NCBI GenBank assembly: GCA_963922205.1
Contig: CAWUHX010000215.1
Location: 434,001-498,000 of the forward strand
DNA from: Romanomermis culicivorax
Lineage: Eukaryota > Nematoda > Enoplea > Mermithida > Mermithidae
Direction: 5' to 3'
Length of the DNA: 64,000 nt
The notes below the pieces were generated by a model, which saw nothing but the letters and a program-made list of their open reading frames with translations, searched no databases and was not told the DNA's origin. Of this stretch, positions 1 through 10,842 are shown piece by piece (position 1 is the first letter of the stretch; each line of letters starts with the position of its first letter). Position numbers and translations under genes: made by a program.

Positions 1-24
1 ATGTGGCTTTAGTATTATTAATCC

Positions 25-190
25 CATTAGACTATGAACTACGAGTTTGAAACCAAGTACCACTCCTGATCCACGTCAACAGACCTCACATGTCTCAACT
101 CATAGCAGGAAAGTATGCCGCAGCTTGGGTAACCATACGCGCACAGAAGACCCAACGCAGAAGCGGAGAAAAGGAAAGGAGAGCATGAAG
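25..190 (+). repeat. Direct repeat, copy 1 (partner 1925-2110)
   Basis: Shares a long diverged match with 1925-2110: both run from a 'gtttgaaacca' block through 'aggaaagtatgcc' and 'catacgcgcacagag'-like words. The two copies are about 1.9 kb apart in the same orientation. No coding potential is seen. They probably mark the ends or internal parts of a larger dispersed repeat. Confidence 0.7.
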
Positions 191-584
191 AGGCAGAATT
201 TTAACAACATAATGTTTTTCTTCCCAAGGGGCGATTTTTTCATTAATCACACATACATAAGTCATTATTTCATCTCCTAATTATATTTATAATGATTTCC
301 TACAAGTAGTATATATTAATGTACTGATATCCTTTCCTAAAAATCGCTATATGAAACAGTAGTTGCATACTTTCCCATTATCATTTGCTCAGTAAATGTG
401 TCAAAAAGAGCAGTGAGTAATTCCTCAGAATCACACATTCTGCAATTTTTCTCGAATTAGTATAACCTACTGGGGAGAGGATGAAGTCTACCAAAATTTT
501 TTGGTATAGTGAGCTGTTTTTATGGGGGTAGTAAATGAATTTTCAAATCTAAGACGGGGGTAATACCCCCCCCATGGGGTGCTC

Positions 585-1045
585 TGCACCCTATCATACA
601 TGTAACGGAGCCCTGGGGTCTGGGGGGAGGGGTTGGGCCACTTTTTTGGGGCCGGGGGTCAGTAATTCTCAAAATTTTGGAGGGAGGGGTCTCTGAAGGA
701 AAAAAAAAATCGATTTTTTGATGAAAAAAGTCCGAAAAATGGTTCAATAAATAGTAATTTTTGTCTAAAAAATGATGAAAAAATGTATTTATGGCACGAA
801 GCGCCGAGAAAATTGATGTTTTTGACCATTTTTGTCAAAAATTGACGTTTTTCATCAAAAAAATTAACATTTTTCAGTATTTTTCCGACCAAAAGTATGC
901 GGGTCCCTAGGGCTATCATGTGGCTAGCCATAGGATTAGAAAATCCTGGGGGGGGGGCGGTCGCCCAATGGCTAGCCATATGGTCGACGATTTCTGGGGG
1001 GGGGGGGTTCTCATAGCACTCCCCCCAATTACATGTATGCACCTT
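585..1045 (+). repeat. Left arm of a large imperfect inverted repeat
   Basis: Reads in reverse complement at 2465-2905. Matching landmarks in order are the 'ccccgggggtc' type G-runs, 'aaatcgattttttgatg', a degenerate GC hairpin (793-805), 'tttttccgaccaaaagta', 'ggctagccatagga', 'atggctagccatatgg' and 'ccccaattacatgta'. The arms are about 450 bp with a loop near 1.4 kb. Several landmarks are themselves palindromic. Confidence 0.8.
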
Positions 1046-1924
1046 ATTATCGGGTATGATTCATTTTCAACCTCATATTCAAGATCGAACTTCTCACAAC
1101 TGCATCTTAAAATGGATGTGAGAGAAACAACATAATTCTCGTGAAATATTAGTGACTAAGCATCTCTATAATTCAATTTTTGATCGTTAGATCAGAAAGT
1201 CCCCAAGATCAAACTCTTAAGGTAGGGGTAAAGTTAAAAATCTGTCCGGGTAATGTAGCCAAATGTTCACTAAACACGTGATTTTGTCTCAGAATTAGGC
1301 TACCAGTGATCAATTTTTAGGACTGTAGGTGGGGGCAGTACCCCCCTCATACCCCTCCCTGTGGGGTAGTCTGCGTTAGATTAATATTATAAATAAAAGT
1401 CCAGTTTGAAAAGACGATGACTATAAGGAAGACGGCGGAAAAACTCTTTGTGAAATATAACTTGGGTACTGTAGATTTCAAATCTAATAATAAATCAGTC
1501 TCAGGATGATCTAAGCAATAAAATGTTGATTTGTTAATTTTCACATTTCAGTAGTTAATTGATGTGTCATCTTATTCTTTAACATGGGTATTTGCAGGGA
1601 CGCGCGCAGGATTTTTTCATGGAAGGGGCGGACTAAATTTTTTTACGGAATAGCGCCAGAAAATGTTGATTTTACGCGATATACTGTTTGCATTTTGCCT
1701 CCCCCTTGTGCATGGCTCTGGGTATTTGTTTTCAGCTGAATGACTATGTTATACATCAGACCCGAATCAGAATTGTGACAATTCCTTCGGGTCCGGGTCC
1801 AAAATTTTGAGAATATGGGGTCCGGTTCCGGGTTCAAAATTTTGAAAATATCGGGTCCGGGTCCAACAAAATTGTCGGTTAATTTCGAGTCCGGGTTCCT
1901 GATACATCTCTATCAGTCACAATC

Positions 1925-2110
1925 GATTATAAATCACAAGTTTGAAACCAGATACCATTTTCGCACTCATGTGCATCCGCGTCAATGGACCTAACATGTG
2001 CCAACTCAAATCAGGAAAGTATGCCCGAGCTTGGATGGAGAAATATAACCATATGCGCACAGAGGACCTAACGCGCCCGCCTACGTGGCTCCGCTTCGCC
2101 CTAAGCCTAA
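1925..2110 (+). repeat. Direct repeat, copy 2 (partner 25-190)
   Basis: Second copy of the 25-190 repeat in the same orientation, containing the matching 'gtttgaaacca', 'tcaggaaagtatgcc' and 'catatgcgcacagagga' words. Short open frames on both strands here are repeat translations, not genes. Confidence 0.7.
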
Positions 2111-2464
2111 GCCCCAGAATTAAGTAGATTAATTGAAGGGGGTTTAGGGGGACCACTCAACTTGGTCGAACCCTATACCAAAATGCCGGAACCCCTCTCC
2201 AACTTACTCAACCCTATACCCAACTCTCTCGAACTCGGAAAAATTGAGAAAAAAGTGCATTTTTGGGAATATTTTCGAAATTTTTCCGACTTTTTTGCGA
2301 TTTTTTCGACCCCACCCCAAAATTTTGGGTTTATCCCCTCCAGGCCTGAAGCCAGAATTTTTTTTTGTGGGGGGCATCATCCGCTTTTCTGACATGACTT
2401 TTTCTTGAAGAAAAGCAAACCAAAGGTGCCTTTTAAACACTTGAAACATTTTGGGGGGGGGTCA

Positions 2465-2905
2465 TGGACCCCTAACCATACATGTAATTGGAGGGAGTGC
2501 TATGGGAAAATCCCCCCAGAAATCGTTGACCATATGACTAGCCACTGGGCGACCTCCTCTCTAGGACTTTCCAATCCTATGGCTAGCCATATGGTAGCCG
2601 TGGGACCCCCTACTTTTGGTCGGAAAGATACTGAAAATGTAAATTTTTTTATGTAAAATGTAAATTTTTGAAAAAAAAATGGTCAAAAAAGTCAATTTTC
2701 TCGGCGCTTCGCGCCATGAATACATTTTTTCGGTTTTTAAAGAAAAATTACTATTTTTAAAACTATTTTTCGGACTTTTTTCGTGAAAAAATCGAATTTT
2801 TTGTGCTTCGGAAACCCCTCCCCCACTAAAAGTTTGGGAATTAGTGACCCCCGGCCCCAAAAGAAGTGGCTCACCGCCAGACCTCGGGGCCCCGTTACAT
2901 GTATT
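2465..2905 (-). repeat. Right arm of the large imperfect inverted repeat
   Basis: Inverted partner of 585-1045, carrying the same landmarks in reverse order, including ATGGCTAGCCATATGG-type palindromes near 2578-2592 and a GC hairpin at 2703-2715. Divergence is moderate, with several indels in homopolymer runs. Confidence 0.8.
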
Positions 2906-2934
2906 TTTCGGCACTTCGTGAAGAAACAATAATT

Positions 2935-3230
2935 TAGCCAAATGGGGCAAGGAAAAAATGCGGATCTTCATTAAAATATCAAGAAAAAATGTTGAAGATT
3001 ACTGATTAAAACATGAGACAAAGCGTTTAAGATAATGAAAACTATCAAAGATTAAATTGTAAGTGAAGGTAGACATGCTAATTTTAGCTTTTAAGCCGCG
3101 CGTGAGGTAGGTAATAAATAATAATGATTATTTAAGTCATAACCGGCGCTGCGACTTTCTAAAATGCACTAATATGCATCTTTTCTGTATTCGATCCGAT
3201 CCCCAAATTTTTTTACCCTTTTCAGAATTT
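2935..3230 (-). repeat. Module U, inverted copy
   Basis: The reverse complement matches 7550-7830 and 13040-13300: the 'atgcat..tttctgtat' block, 'ataatcattattatttatta', 'gcgcggctt..agcatgtctac', and 'tgatagttttcatcatctt'-like words occur in the same order. This copy lacks a full GC hairpin; only 'ccggcgctgcgac' remains near 3140. Confidence 0.75.
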
Positions 3231-3479
3231 TTTCCTTCAAAAAGCACGATTTGGGGGAAAAATAGTGTTTAGCCCTTAATCATAAATTGGGAGGGGGGAA
3301 CCCCAACTTAGTCAACCACATACCTTTTTTTGGCCTTCTTGAGAAAATTTCTGACTTCTTCCGACTTCCCTCAACTGGTTGGATCTCTTAACTTATGCTC
3401 TTTCCTAATGAGTCTAAAAATCAAGAAAATTAGTGTTGAATAAGTTAAAAATTTTGTGCTAATTGACACAAACCTTTGT

Positions 3480-3680
3480 CATACCCGTATTCAGGATTTT
3501 TAAAAAGGGGATGAGGAATTTTCCAAATTTTTTTAGAATTTACTGAATAAAAAGAAAACCATTTTTGCGGTAAAGATGACTTATTTTCAGTCAGTTAATG
3601 TGTGCTTGGATTAGTGGCGAAATTATATGTTAGACGAAAATACAATGATATTGCTGAAAATTGCATTCTAAAATTTATGG
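3480..3680 (+). repeat. Direct repeat, copy 1 (partner 4036-4260)
   Basis: Shared run starting 'catacccgtat.caggattt', then 'tttagaatttactgaataaaaaga', 'tgacttattttcagt.agtt.atgtgtgctt.gattagtg'. Same orientation as 4036-4260, about 550 bp apart. A C/G-rich patch with 'ggggggattcccc'-type words follows each copy. Confidence 0.75.
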
Positions 3681-4035
3681 TTAATCTAACATTTATGATA
3701 TTAGTTCAATCGTGTACAGCGTGGATTTTGGATAAAACCGAAGAAATGTAAAAAAATTTAGGGGGGATTCCCCTCTTCCCCTCTAAAAAGGGGTCTGTGC
3801 CCATACCTGTATGAGGTCCGATTAGTTGGAGGGTAAACCCATAATTTTGAGGTGGGGGTCCCAACATTTTCCAATTTTGGGGAGGGGGTCAAAAACCCCC
3901 CAAAGAAGACGAAAAAATTTCGAAAATTTTCCCAAAAAAGCCACTTTTTTCCTAATTTTTTTCCTGGTTTGGGGGGGTGATTGTGTATAGGGCTGACCAA
4001 GTTGAGGGTCCCAACATTCCGGTATAGGGTTCGAC

Positions 4036-4260
4036 ATACCCGTATCCAGGATTTTCAAAAAAAGGGCAAATTTTCCAAAATTTTTTAGAATTTACTGAAT
4101 AAAAAGAAGATAATTTTTGCAGTAAAGACGACTTATTTTCAGTTAGTTTATGTGTGCTTTGATTAGTGCCTAAATTCTATATTTGACAAAAAGTATGTAA
4201 ATATAATAATTTAATTTGGGAATTGTGATGTATAAGTACAATGATATTGCTGAAAATTTT
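4036..4260 (+). repeat. Direct repeat, copy 2 (partner 3480-3680)
   Basis: Second copy of the 3480-3680 repeat, slightly longer, followed by an 11-G run and 'gaattccccttttccc'. No coding potential. Confidence 0.75.
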
Positions 4261-4429
4261 ATTCTAAAAAAAATTTACCGGGGGGGGGGGGAATTCCCCT
4301 TTTCCCTCTCTGAATACGGACCTGGGGTTCGATCAAGTTGGGGTTGGGGCACCCACCCCCCAATTACGGGTATAGCACAAAGGCCGAAAAAATTGTTCCA
4401 GTGACACAAAAAAATTTTTCACCCTAAAA

Positions 4430-5340
4430 ACACACTGAAAACCTATAAAAAATTTCATGACAAAAGTATACCTGTAAGGAGGGTTTTTTTGCACAGGCCA
4501 GATGTGCAACTTAGGAAAAAATTTTGGCTGCACAGATAAATTTTCAGTTGCTCACTCTAAAATCGATAAATTTGCGTAAAATTTACCGGAAAAACCATCG
4601 CAAATCAGTTTTCCTGTATTTCATTCGATCCGCGTCTTTAGGCATTTAAAACCCAATTTTCTGAGTTATGGAGAGAAAATGAAGAGATTAATATGACTAC
4701 ACTGAAGTAATTTGTTCGAAATTTTTTTTGAATTCTAATATTCTAGAGCGCTGGAAAATGAATCTTTCCCCCTTTTATTTCCCAGACAGAAGGTTTGATT
4801 TTTCAGTGAATTTAATGAATTTTTAGTCAGACAAACTAAAATTCAGAAACTAAGCAAGCGACTAAGAATTAGGATCCTCCAACCGACAAGAATTTCTAGC
4901 ATTTTCTTACTCTCAAAATGCTTCAATCACATGAAAATCAAAATTTGTTCGAAGATGGCAAAAAAATTTTGGGAAAATCACCGAAAAATGTTAGTTTTCA
5001 ATCAAGTTCGTCAAAAAACAATACAGGTTCAAACATTTATCCATGGTAGTTTGATAATTAGAACCTATAAACACTACTTTACTAGAATGAGATTTTGAAA
5101 CCGCGCACTAGAATAATATAAAAAATTGTAAATAAATTAAAACCCGGCGCCGAGCGCCGGAAAATTTTCACTTCTTTCCATTTCAGAATGCATAAAAATG
5201 CATCTGCTGTGTGCAAAAAAAACCCTGCCTGTAAGTGCCGTGCACAAAAGCACGCGGATGACTCGAGCACAGCATTTTTCTGTGCAGGGACATTTGTGCT
5301 AATTGACAGAAAGGGCCAAAAAAATTTGTGCCAGTGGCAC
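4430..5340 (+). repeat. Module V, copy 1
   Basis: Long non-coding module matched by the reverse complement of 8110-8900 and by 9240-9782 continuing at 10528-10842. Ordered landmarks: 'tttttttgcacaggcca', 'ctcactctaaaatcgataaa', 'cattcgatccgc', 'ctggaaaatgaat', 'agcaagcgacta', 'caaacatttatccat', 'accgcgcactagaataat', a perfect GC hairpin at 5144-5160, then 'atgcataaaaatgcat'. The palindromic words differ between copies while the flanks are conserved. Confidence 0.85.
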
Positions 5341-5510
5341 AAAAAAAATTTCTCACTCTAAAAACGTACTGAAAACCTTTAAAAAGTTGGCTAAATTTTA
5401 TAAGTCGGTTTCCGGCCTTCAGCTTAATTATTGTATATGAGTTGTTTGTTAATTTTGAGCTTTGCTCAAAATTTATAATATAAATATATTTATATATATA
5501 TTTATATATA

Positions 5511-5606
5511 CATTTGCATAAAATCTGCACACATCTGACATAGTTGTGTGCAGTGCATAAAATCTGCACACAACTATGTGAGATGTGTGCAGATTTTATG
5601 CAAATG
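5511..5606. repeat. Near-perfect 43-bp inverted repeat (long hairpin)
   Basis: Arms 5511-5553 and 5564-5606 are reverse complements over 43 bp with one mismatch (g/c), separated by a 10-nt spacer. The arms contain 'ttttatgcaaat', 'gatgtgtgcag' and 'acaactatgt'. It follows an A/T microsatellite-like stretch (5470-5510). Transcribed, it would form one stable stem; no miRNA-like conservation can be tested here. Confidence 0.9.
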
Positions 5607-5804
5607 AGTTCGTGAATGCCATGAGCGCCTAAATTTTCGAGCTGATCTGGATAGCTGGCATCTTGAGGAATCCAAAAATGCCAGTTTGGACCATAATTTG
5701 GAAGGGAACGGACCAGTAAAAATCGCAAAAAGTTTGATAAAAACATTAACTAAAGATACTCTGACCGAACTAATTTGCTTAAACATCGTGCCAAACAGTG
5801 TATT

Positions 5805-5880
5805 TTTTTGCACTGTGCAAAACTTTGTCCGCTCGTCAAAAACTTTTATTCCAGGTTTTTTGCACCGTGCAAAAAAGTAT
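5805..5880. repeat. Palindrome pair with word GCAC/GTGC
   Basis: Two palindromes, 'tttgcactgtgcaaa' and 'tttgcaccgtgcaaa', occur within 75 bp; a third, with the same word, is near 6118-6135. All sit next to A/T runs. At equivalent places in other module copies the word is CCACA/TGTGG, CCCC/GGGG or GTGCC/GGCAC instead. Confidence 0.7.
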
Positions 5881-6060
5881 TTATCAAGTGTGGAAAAAAT
5901 TTGGTGTTTTCATACAGAAAAGGAGCATTTCGGTGCATTTTAGTAGGTCCAAATCTCAAAATTTTTCGGCGGTTATAGCTTTAATAATCATATTATTTAT
6001 TTTCAAGCTCAAGCGCGGCGTTTAGCATGTCTACCTTCACTTATCACTAATTTTTAATGG
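5880..6060 (+). repeat. Module U, short copy
   Basis: Matches 7550-7720 and 13050-13220 through 'cagaaaag.agcattt.ggtgcatttta', 'aggtccaaatctcaaaattttt', 'cggttatagctttaataatcat' and 'agcgcggcgtttagcatgtctacc'. The GC hairpin is reduced to 'cggcgg' here. Open frames across it are shadows. Confidence 0.8.
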
Positions 6061-6649
6061 TTTTATAGTTATAGTACAAAAAAAATTTTTGGGCGCGCCA
6101 AACTTTTTTGGCAATTTTTTTGCACCGTGCAAAAAAAACACTGGTGCCAACCTCATTTAATCTAACCGCGTCAGTGAAATAACAACTGATCGAGGAAAAC
6201 GGTTTATATGATTCGGAAAGAAATCAAATGCCGAAAGAATTTTGATATTTTTATCGAATTTGTCAGGAAGTTTATATTTTTCTTCAATTACTGGTTAGGA
6301 AGTTAGTCCCAACAACGATGTAAAGAGTAAAATTAAGGATATCTCTAAGTCGCGTCGGGTAAATTTTTGGTTGGAAAATTGTGCCAACAATGTCAACTTT
6401 TCTGTTCGAATCAAACAAAAAAAATTTCGGTACTCCTCAATGCCACAGCCACTGCATGAACAGAGGAAGTTAACAATTAGTATTCATCCAACAGTCATTG
6501 ATAATGTCAAAGTCTGTTGCGATAATGCAAATATACTATTCGAATGGAATTCGCTAGCGTTCGAGACAAATAAAAGCAGTTTTAATATTATACTCATGGA
6601 CTCGGCGCTTAGCGCCAGTGTTTTTTTTGTGCCAAAACATGGTTTTTGG

Positions 6650-6800
6650 CACAAGTAAATTTCGAATGGCACAGAAAATTTGAGCGTTTGTGCCAATTGG
6701 CACAAAATTTTGGGCTGTCCAAACATTAAATTTCCTTAATTTTCAGACGATTTAGGGGCGGAAAATGCAAAAAAATTTTAGGTGCTTCGCGCCGAGTCAA
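6650..6800. repeat. Palindrome cluster with word GTGCC/GGCAC
   Basis: Contains the perfect palindrome TTTGTGCCAATTGGCACAAA (about 6686-6705) plus single GTGCC and GGCAC words on both sides, then a GC hairpin with a G.T pair at 6781-6793. The same arrangement recurs at 12455-12560 and, reversed, at 14420-14620. Confidence 0.75.
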
Positions 6801-7233
6801 TGAATATAATATTATCTACTCGTATTTAACCCGAGCGCGAACGAGTTTTCTTCGAACAGTGTATCAGCATCGTTGCACCAAAGTTTATAGGCTGTCAATG
6901 AATGATAAATGGAAATAAATTCTAAATATTCTCTGTTCATTCAGTCACATTCGGATTTAAAACTGAAATCCTTATTTTTTGTGCCTGATTCATTCAAATA
7001 GAAAATTTGATACACTTAGTAATGGTACATTGTTCCGACCGAAAATTTACACAATTTCCGACTTTATTTATACTAGTCCTTACATTGTTCTTAAACAGGA
7101 TAAGATCCGTAGTCGAAAATTGAATCAATTTGAATTTCCTGAACAATTCTGCAGTTATTTAAATAACTACTTGCACAGTTTTTTTCTTATCTCACTGACA
7201 TGGTTAGCTGAAAAATATGTTGGACAGTGGACA

Positions 7234-7342
7234 CGATTTTTACAAAATATTAATGCGTTTAAACGTACGTAGACGTAAACTGCGTTTAAACGTACGATTT
7301 TTACAAAATATTAATGCGTTTAAACATACGTAGACGTAAATG
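7234..7342 (+). repeat. Tandem duplication with GTTTAAAC words
   Basis: The block 'gatttttacaaaatattaat' plus 'gcgtttaaac.tacgtagacgtaaa' occurs twice (about 7234-7278 and 7299-7342), joined by 'ctgcgtttaaacgtac'. This is a roughly 65-bp tandem repeat containing the palindromes GTTTAAAC and CGTACG. Confidence 0.85.
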
Positions 7343-7494
7343 TTAACTTTGTATCAAAATTTTGGCCTAAAATCTTTCTACAGTTTACAGTATGTTTCTA
7401 GTAGAGAAAATTTTTTGTGCCATTGGCGCAAAATTTTTTGGCATCTTGTCATCACTGTTTTTTTTCTTCCATATTTGCACTATAATGTAGAAGA

Positions 7495-8110
7495 AAATCT
7501 GGAATGTGGAAGCAATTTTTGAGGTCATTCCACAAATGTGGAAGAAAAATTTGGGGTTTTCATATTGAAAAGATGCATTTTGGTGCATTTTAGGAGGTCC
7601 AAATCTCAAAATTTTCCGCCGGTTATAACTTTAATAATCATTATTATTTATTACCAAGCGCAGGAGCGGCTTTTAGCATGCCTGCCTTCATTTACCATTT
7701 AATCTATGATAGTTTTCATCATCTTAAACGTATTATTTCATGTTTAATTGGCAGCCTTGCATATTATATCTTTATATTTAATGGAGATCCGTATTTTTTC
7801 CTCCATAGATTTTTAAAGAAAAATCCACACGTCAACTTTCTCAACTTTTTGAAGCGTTTGTTCTTTTCTTACCCTAAATTCAATTCAAAAGCTTCATGGA
7901 AGTATTTTTCGAAAATTTGTACGCTTCTGACTCGTAACTTTTCGGCCAAATTTATGAAAGATAATCAGAATAATTATCAGAATGCTTTAAAAAGCTCAAA
8001 AACACTTAAATGAAGCCTTTATGAGCATTTTCAAGCCGAAAAACGAGGATTTTAAGACGAAAAAGTTTTTTCCACATGTGGAAAGAAAATTTGACCCCTT
8101 TCCACATTTG
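7495..8110 (+). repeat. Module U long copy, key word CCACA/TGTGG
   Basis: Full-length U copy aligned with 12955-13930. At its start are 'ggaatgtggaag' and 'ttccacaaatgtggaag'; at its end are 'tttccacatgtggaaa' and 'tttccacatttgtggaaa'. At the same places the 13-kb copy has CCCC/GGGG words, while text between (for example 'aaaagatgcattttggtgcatttta', split here by one mismatch) is conserved. An open frame at 7678-8013 is A+T-rich, unconserved between copies, and not regarded as a gene. Confidence 0.75.
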
Positions 8111-8900
8111 TGGAAAAAAGTTCGTGGAAAAAAACAGTGCTTGTGCCCGGGGTTTTTTTCGCACACAGCAAACAAATTTTGGGCTGTGTAACCAAATTTT
8201 TCCTGCCAAGTTGCACACTGCAACTTGAGGTCTGACTGCTCTTCTGATTAGGAGATACGGTTTTCTGTCCGGAGATGCATTTTTATCCGTTCTAAAATGG
8301 AAAAAAGTTAAAATTTTCCGGCGCTTTGCGCCGGGTTTCAATTTATTTATAATTTTTCATATTATTCTAGTGCGCGGTTAGAAAAGGTCATTCTAGTTAG
8401 TGCTAATAAGTTCTAATTATCAACATATTATGGATAAATGTTTGATCCTGTATTGTTTGTTGACGACTTTGAGGGAGACTAACATTTTTCTCGGTCATTT
8501 TTCCAAAAATTTTCTGCGGTCTTCATAAAAAATTTTGACTTTCATGTGATTAAAACATTTTGAGTGTAAAAATTTTTGCCGATTAAAAGATCCAAATTCT
8601 TAGTCGCTTGCCTAGTTTTTGAATTTCAGTTTGTCCGAATGAAAATTCATTAAATTCACTGAGAAATCAAACCTTCTGTATGGGAAATAAAAGGTGAAAA
8701 GATTCATTTTCCAACTTTCTAGAGTATTGAAATCCAGAAGAAAATTTTCGGCGCTACGCGCCGAACTCAGTATGCTAGTCTAGTCATATTAATCTTTTCA
8801 TTTTCTCTCCAAACCTTTTTTTTGTGCACGGACATTTGTGCCAATTGGCACGAAAATTTTTTCACTCTAAAAACGCACTAAAAACTTTAAAAAAGTTTTG
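8110..8900 (-). repeat. Module V, copy 2 (inverted)
   Basis: Reverse complement of the V module (4430-5340): 'aagttgca.tgtgcaactt', GC hairpin at 8318-8334 (loop TTT), 'attattctagtgcgcggtt', 'atggataaatgtttg', 'agtcgcttgc', and a second GC hairpin at 8749-8763 (loop TAC). Confidence 0.85.
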
Positions 8901-9239
8901 TGCCGAAAGTTTCACCATAACTAAAAGAACTTTCACCGCACCAATTTGCATAAAAATCTTATCTACTCCATTTTCTTTAACCACGTCAGTGTGATAAGAA
9001 AGACTGAGCGAGAAAACGGTTTCTGCGATCAGAAAAGAAATCCAATGCTGCGAAAATTCAGATATTTTTATAGACTTTGTCATTCCTTTACTTTTCGGGG
9101 TTCTTCATAACAACTATTAAAGATTAAATTAGGATGTCAAGTCTATAATTGCTTTCTCCTGAAAAAAGTCTAATCGAAAGTCGTGTCGCGTAAATTTTTG
9201 GTTGAAAAATTGCGCTAAAAATGTCAATTTTTCTGTTTG

Positions 9240-9782
9240 ACTTCAAAAACACCAAAACCAGGTTTTTTTGCACAGGCCAGGTTGCAATGTGCAACTTGGG
9301 AAAAAATTTTGGTTGCACAGGTAAATTTTTGGTTGCTCACTCTAAAATCGATAAATTTGCTTAAATTTATCGGAAAAACCATCACAAACTAGTTTTCTTG
9401 TATTACATTCGATCCGCATCGGTTTTAGGCATTTAAAACCCAATTTTTTGAATTTTAGAGAGAAAATGAAAATATTAATATAACTAGACTATAGTAATGT
9501 GTTCGGCCCGTAGCGCCGAAAATTTTTTCAATATTTCGATATTCTAGAATGCTGGAAAATGAATTTTTTCACCTTTTATTTTCCAGACAGACGGGTTGAT
9601 TTCTCAGCGCATTAGATGAATTTTCAGTCGCACAAACAAAAATTCAAAAACTAGGCAAGCGACTACGAATTTTGATGAAAAATTTCTAGAATTGTCTTGC
9701 ATTCAAAATGTTTTAATCACATGGAAGTCAAAGCTTTCATGGAGATCGCAAAAAAGTTTTGAGAAAATGACCGAGAAAAATG
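9240..9782 (+). repeat. Module V, copy 3, left part
   Basis: Matches 4470-5000 in the same orientation, then stops at a transposon insertion. It resumes at 10528 ('gaaaaatgttaattttcatcaa') and runs to 10842, where a second insertion interrupts it; further V-like sequence follows at 12219. The copy therefore predates both insertions. Confidence 0.85.
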
Positions 9783-10527
9783 GGTATTAGTGGAGCTGGT
9801 TGACACCCGCTTAACACGTACACGCTATAAGATATACATAATAGAAAAGATATAACACTGATGTACGTTCGTTTTAACAGGCAAGCTACGCTACCATCAA
9901 CAGAAGGAGGGTGATGTTAGCAGCAGTTCCTCGAGGCTGTATTATGCGCGTAGTTTTTATTAAATTTTTCCTCCCGAAAAATAGAGCTTGGAAAAATATG
10001 GTAGAAGGAATAGAGGGAAACAAAACATTGAAAGAAAAACGAAAATCCAACAGAAAAAGAACAAAGTAATAAAAGAAAAAAGAAAAATATATAGGCCTTC
10101 TCAGCCTAATTTATGAGTTGTTTGTTAATTTTGAGCATAAATTTCTGTGACTAGTGAGTAGGCATTTATTTTTCCTTCGAAATTTTCCTTAGGCTTAGGG
10201 TACAGCAGCTGCGCCTGAAGGGCGCAGCGCTGTTGAGGTTCTTCCAAATGAAGTTGTTAGTTAAATAGTATCAAGGGTTTTAAAGGAATATAGTGTTTAT
10301 ACTTAGTGGTTAAATTGTGTAGTGGTAAACGCATCAAGCATCATTTTTTACTCTACGCGCATAATACAGTGTAGTAGAGCGGCTGCTAAAATCACCCTCC
10401 TTCTGTTGATGGCACCGTAGCTTTCATGTTAAAACAAACGTAAATCAGTGTTATAACTTTCGTTTCTATTATGTATATCTTCTAGCATGTACGTGTTAAA
10501 CGGGTGTCAACCAGCTCCACTAATACC
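9783..10527. mobile_element. Non-autonomous DNA transposon (MITE-like), 745 bp
   Basis: Flanked by an exact 8-bp target duplication GAAAAATG (9775-9782 and 10528-10535). Termini are inverted repeats beginning GGTATTAGTGGAGCTGGTTG and extend about 180 bp with mismatches, including the shared 'accctccttctgttgatgg' block and 'tacgcgcataata'. No transposase. The 8-bp duplication fits hAT- or P-like transposases, but the terminal sequence does not let me choose. Matching flanks in the other two V copies show the empty site. Confidence 0.9.
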
Positions 10528-10842
10528 GAAAAATGTTAATTTTCATCAAATTCGTCAAAAAAACAGGATCAAACATTTATCCATATAGAAGCTATAAGCA
10601 CTAACTAAAATGATTTTGTCAAACCGCGCACTAGAATAATATAAAAAATTATAAATGAATTTAAACCTGGCGCCAAGCGCCGGAAAATTTTCACTTTTTT
10701 CCATTTTTAGAACGCATAAAAATGCATTTCCGGACAGAAAACCCTATAACCTAATCAAAAGAGCAGTCAGGCCTCAAGTTGCACTGTGCAACTTGGCAGA
10801 AACAATTTGGTTGTACAGCCCGAAACTTGGTTGCTGCGTGCA
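10528..10842 (+). repeat. Module V, copy 3, middle part
   Basis: Continues the V copy after the MITE: 'caaacatttatccat', 'accgcgcactagaataatat', GC hairpin 10669-10681 (loop CAA), 'aaaaatgcatttccggacag', and the palindrome 'aagttgcactgtgcaactt'. Ends at the hAT-like insertion. Confidence 0.85.

Noticed and set aside
659-1042. 127-codon minus frame, and its counterpart 2561-2971
   Set aside because: Both are translations of the inverted repeat pair and include G/C homopolymers; no protein similarity seen.
5470-5620. CRISPR-like or tRNA feature at the repeated hairpin
   Set aside because: Only one inverted pair, no repeat-spacer array; eukaryotic context.
7678-8013. 111-codon plus-strand open frame
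   Set aside because: Lies in a U module; the aligned copy at 13.2-13.8 kb has indels and stops, so it is not a conserved frame.
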